NCBI GenBank assembly: GCA_947331495.1
Contig: CAMZOI010000001.1
Coordinates: 1,984,001-2,048,000 of the forward strand
Direction of reading: 5' to 3'
Source of the DNA: Erythrobacteraceae bacterium Alg239-R51
Lineage (GTDB): Bacteria; Pseudomonadota; Alphaproteobacteria; Sphingomonadales; Sphingomonadaceae
DNA length: 64,000 nucleotides
Positions 63,326 to 64,000 of the stretch are shown in pieces. Numbering within the stretch: position 1 is the stretch's first letter; every line of letters begins with the position of its first letter. The notes beneath the pieces are model-generated. The model ran no database searches. It had not been told where the DNA came from and worked only from the letters and a program-made list of their open reading frames with translations. The translations under genes and the position numbers were made by a program.

Positions 63326-64000
63326 GGTTTGCTGAGCAGGCCAGCACAGTTGATTATACCTACCAGCGAATAGGTTTGGGGGAAGTTCCCCCATAACTCG
63401 TTGGTTTCATAGTCGAGATCTTCGCTGAGAAGACCCGAACGCGTGGTGTGGCTCAACATCGACGTGAAGATCTCGCGCGCTTCGTCCCTGCGCCCAACCA
63501 AGGCAAGCGCTTCGATCAGCCAGAACGTGCACACGTTGAACGCCGTTTCGGGCGCGCCAAAATCGTCTTCGGCGGCATAGCGCAACATGTGGTCGCCGCG
63601 GCGCAGGTTGCGTTCTATTGCAGCAAAGGTTTTCAGGAAACGCTCGTCATCCGGCTTGAGATAGCGCAGTTCGACCATCTGCAACAGGCTGGCATCGAGA
63701 TAGTCGCTCTGGAAGCTGGCGCCGTAGTGCTCGCCTTCCTCGCGCCAGGCTTCGGATTCGATCTTGGCACGGATGTGTTCGGCGCGTTCCTTCCAGTAGC
63801 GGACCCGATCGCCTTTCCCCAATGTAGCGGCCACATTCGCAAGCCGATCGCACGCCGCCCAGCACATGACGACAGAATAAGTATGCACTTCCTGGCGGGT
63901 GCGGAATTCCCACAGCCCGGCATCGGGCCGGTCATGCTTGGCCCAGGCGGCCTCGCCCACCTCTTCCAGATGCGCGAAGTCCGTTTCGTCCGCCATGCGC
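63307..64000 (-). CDS. Glycoside hydrolase family 15 protein (C-terminal part)
   Basis: The C-terminal ~230 residues of a GH15 enzyme of the trehalase/glucoamylase type; the N-terminus lies beyond 64000. Segments RQEVHTYSVVMCWAACDRLA, GASFQSDYLDASLLQMVELR and SEDLDYETNELWGNFPQTYS match the (alpha/alpha)6 barrel and hold a typical catalytic Glu region. GH15 next to OtsA is common in actinobacteria and proteobacteria, where it hydrolyses trehalose. It overlaps otsA by 19 bases. Confidence 0.85.
   Translation of the reverse strand, partial: RMADETDFAHLEEVGEAAWAKHDRPDAGLWEFRTRQEVHTYSVVMCWAACDRLANVAATLGKGDRVRYWKERAEHIRAKIESEAWREEGEHYGASFQSDYLDASLLQMVELRYLKPDDERFLKTFAAIERNLRRGDHMLRYAAEDDFGAPETAFNVCTFWLIEALALVGRRDEAREIFTSMLSHTTRSGLLSEDLDYETNELWGNFPQTYSLVGIINCAGLLSKPWSEVR

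Overview
The window is high-GC chromosomal DNA from an alphaproteobacterium, most likely Sphingomonadales (Erythrobacter/Sphingomonas-like). The evidence is the str-S10-spc ribosomal superoperon, a Shemin-type 5-aminolevulinate synthase, O-succinylhomoserine sulfhydrylase, a carboxyspermidine-type polyamine route, ribosomal protein S12 with Arg at position 88, and a short intergenic repeat with the core CTGAGCTTGTCGAAGG. No rRNA or tRNA gene, CRISPR array, classical insertion sequence or prophage is visible.

Layout. 1-14504 (minus strand) is the translation block: rpsL-rpsG-fusA-tuf, a terminator, a new promoter, then rpsJ to rpmD, which runs off the left edge. 14904-22540 is mixed: an SRAP peptidase, small membrane proteins, a glycosyltransferase/outer-membrane barrel pair, an HTH protein, a LysR regulator, apaG, an HCCA isomerase-like protein and MgtC. 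22604-34390 is housekeeping and metabolism: metZ, a protein mannosyltransferase facing a Dol-P-Man-synthase/GtrA fusion, leuB-recO, ubiK, tspO, a FAD oxidase, gor, a Ca2+/Na+ antiporter and rhlE. 34720-36541 holds short or regulatory genes (a 59-aa protein, an orphan MbcA/ParS-type domain protein, a Crp/Fnr regulator and a 69-aa protein). 36638-49378 carries pgi, lepB-rnc-era, an AraC-type regulator, topA, dprA-plsY, murI, hemA and a TauD-type dioxygenase. 49432-53668 is the accessory stretch: a SleB-type hydrolase, a nitroreductase, an HTH paralogue, a GIY-YIG nuclease between repeats and an AT-richer HEPN-like gene. 53723-58057 encodes polyamine synthesis, split by a GxxExxY nuclease-fold cassette. 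58105-64000 has threonine dehydratase, two MAPEG proteins, trxB, a tyrosine phosphatase, otsA and the end of a GH15 enzyme.

The most unusual signal is two single-gene nuclease-fold cassettes within about 4 kb. A GxxExxY (PD-(D/E)XK-like) gene is bracketed by inverted repeats of about 43-46 bp that abut its stop codon and sit inside the polyamine gene cluster. A GIY-YIG gene lies between inverted copies of the dispersed repeat, which recurs upstream of rpsL and murI. Other leads are the hairpin-masked Shine-Dalgarno of rpsG, the S12 Arg88, and a 26-bp alternating pyrimidine-purine tract just upstream of topA.
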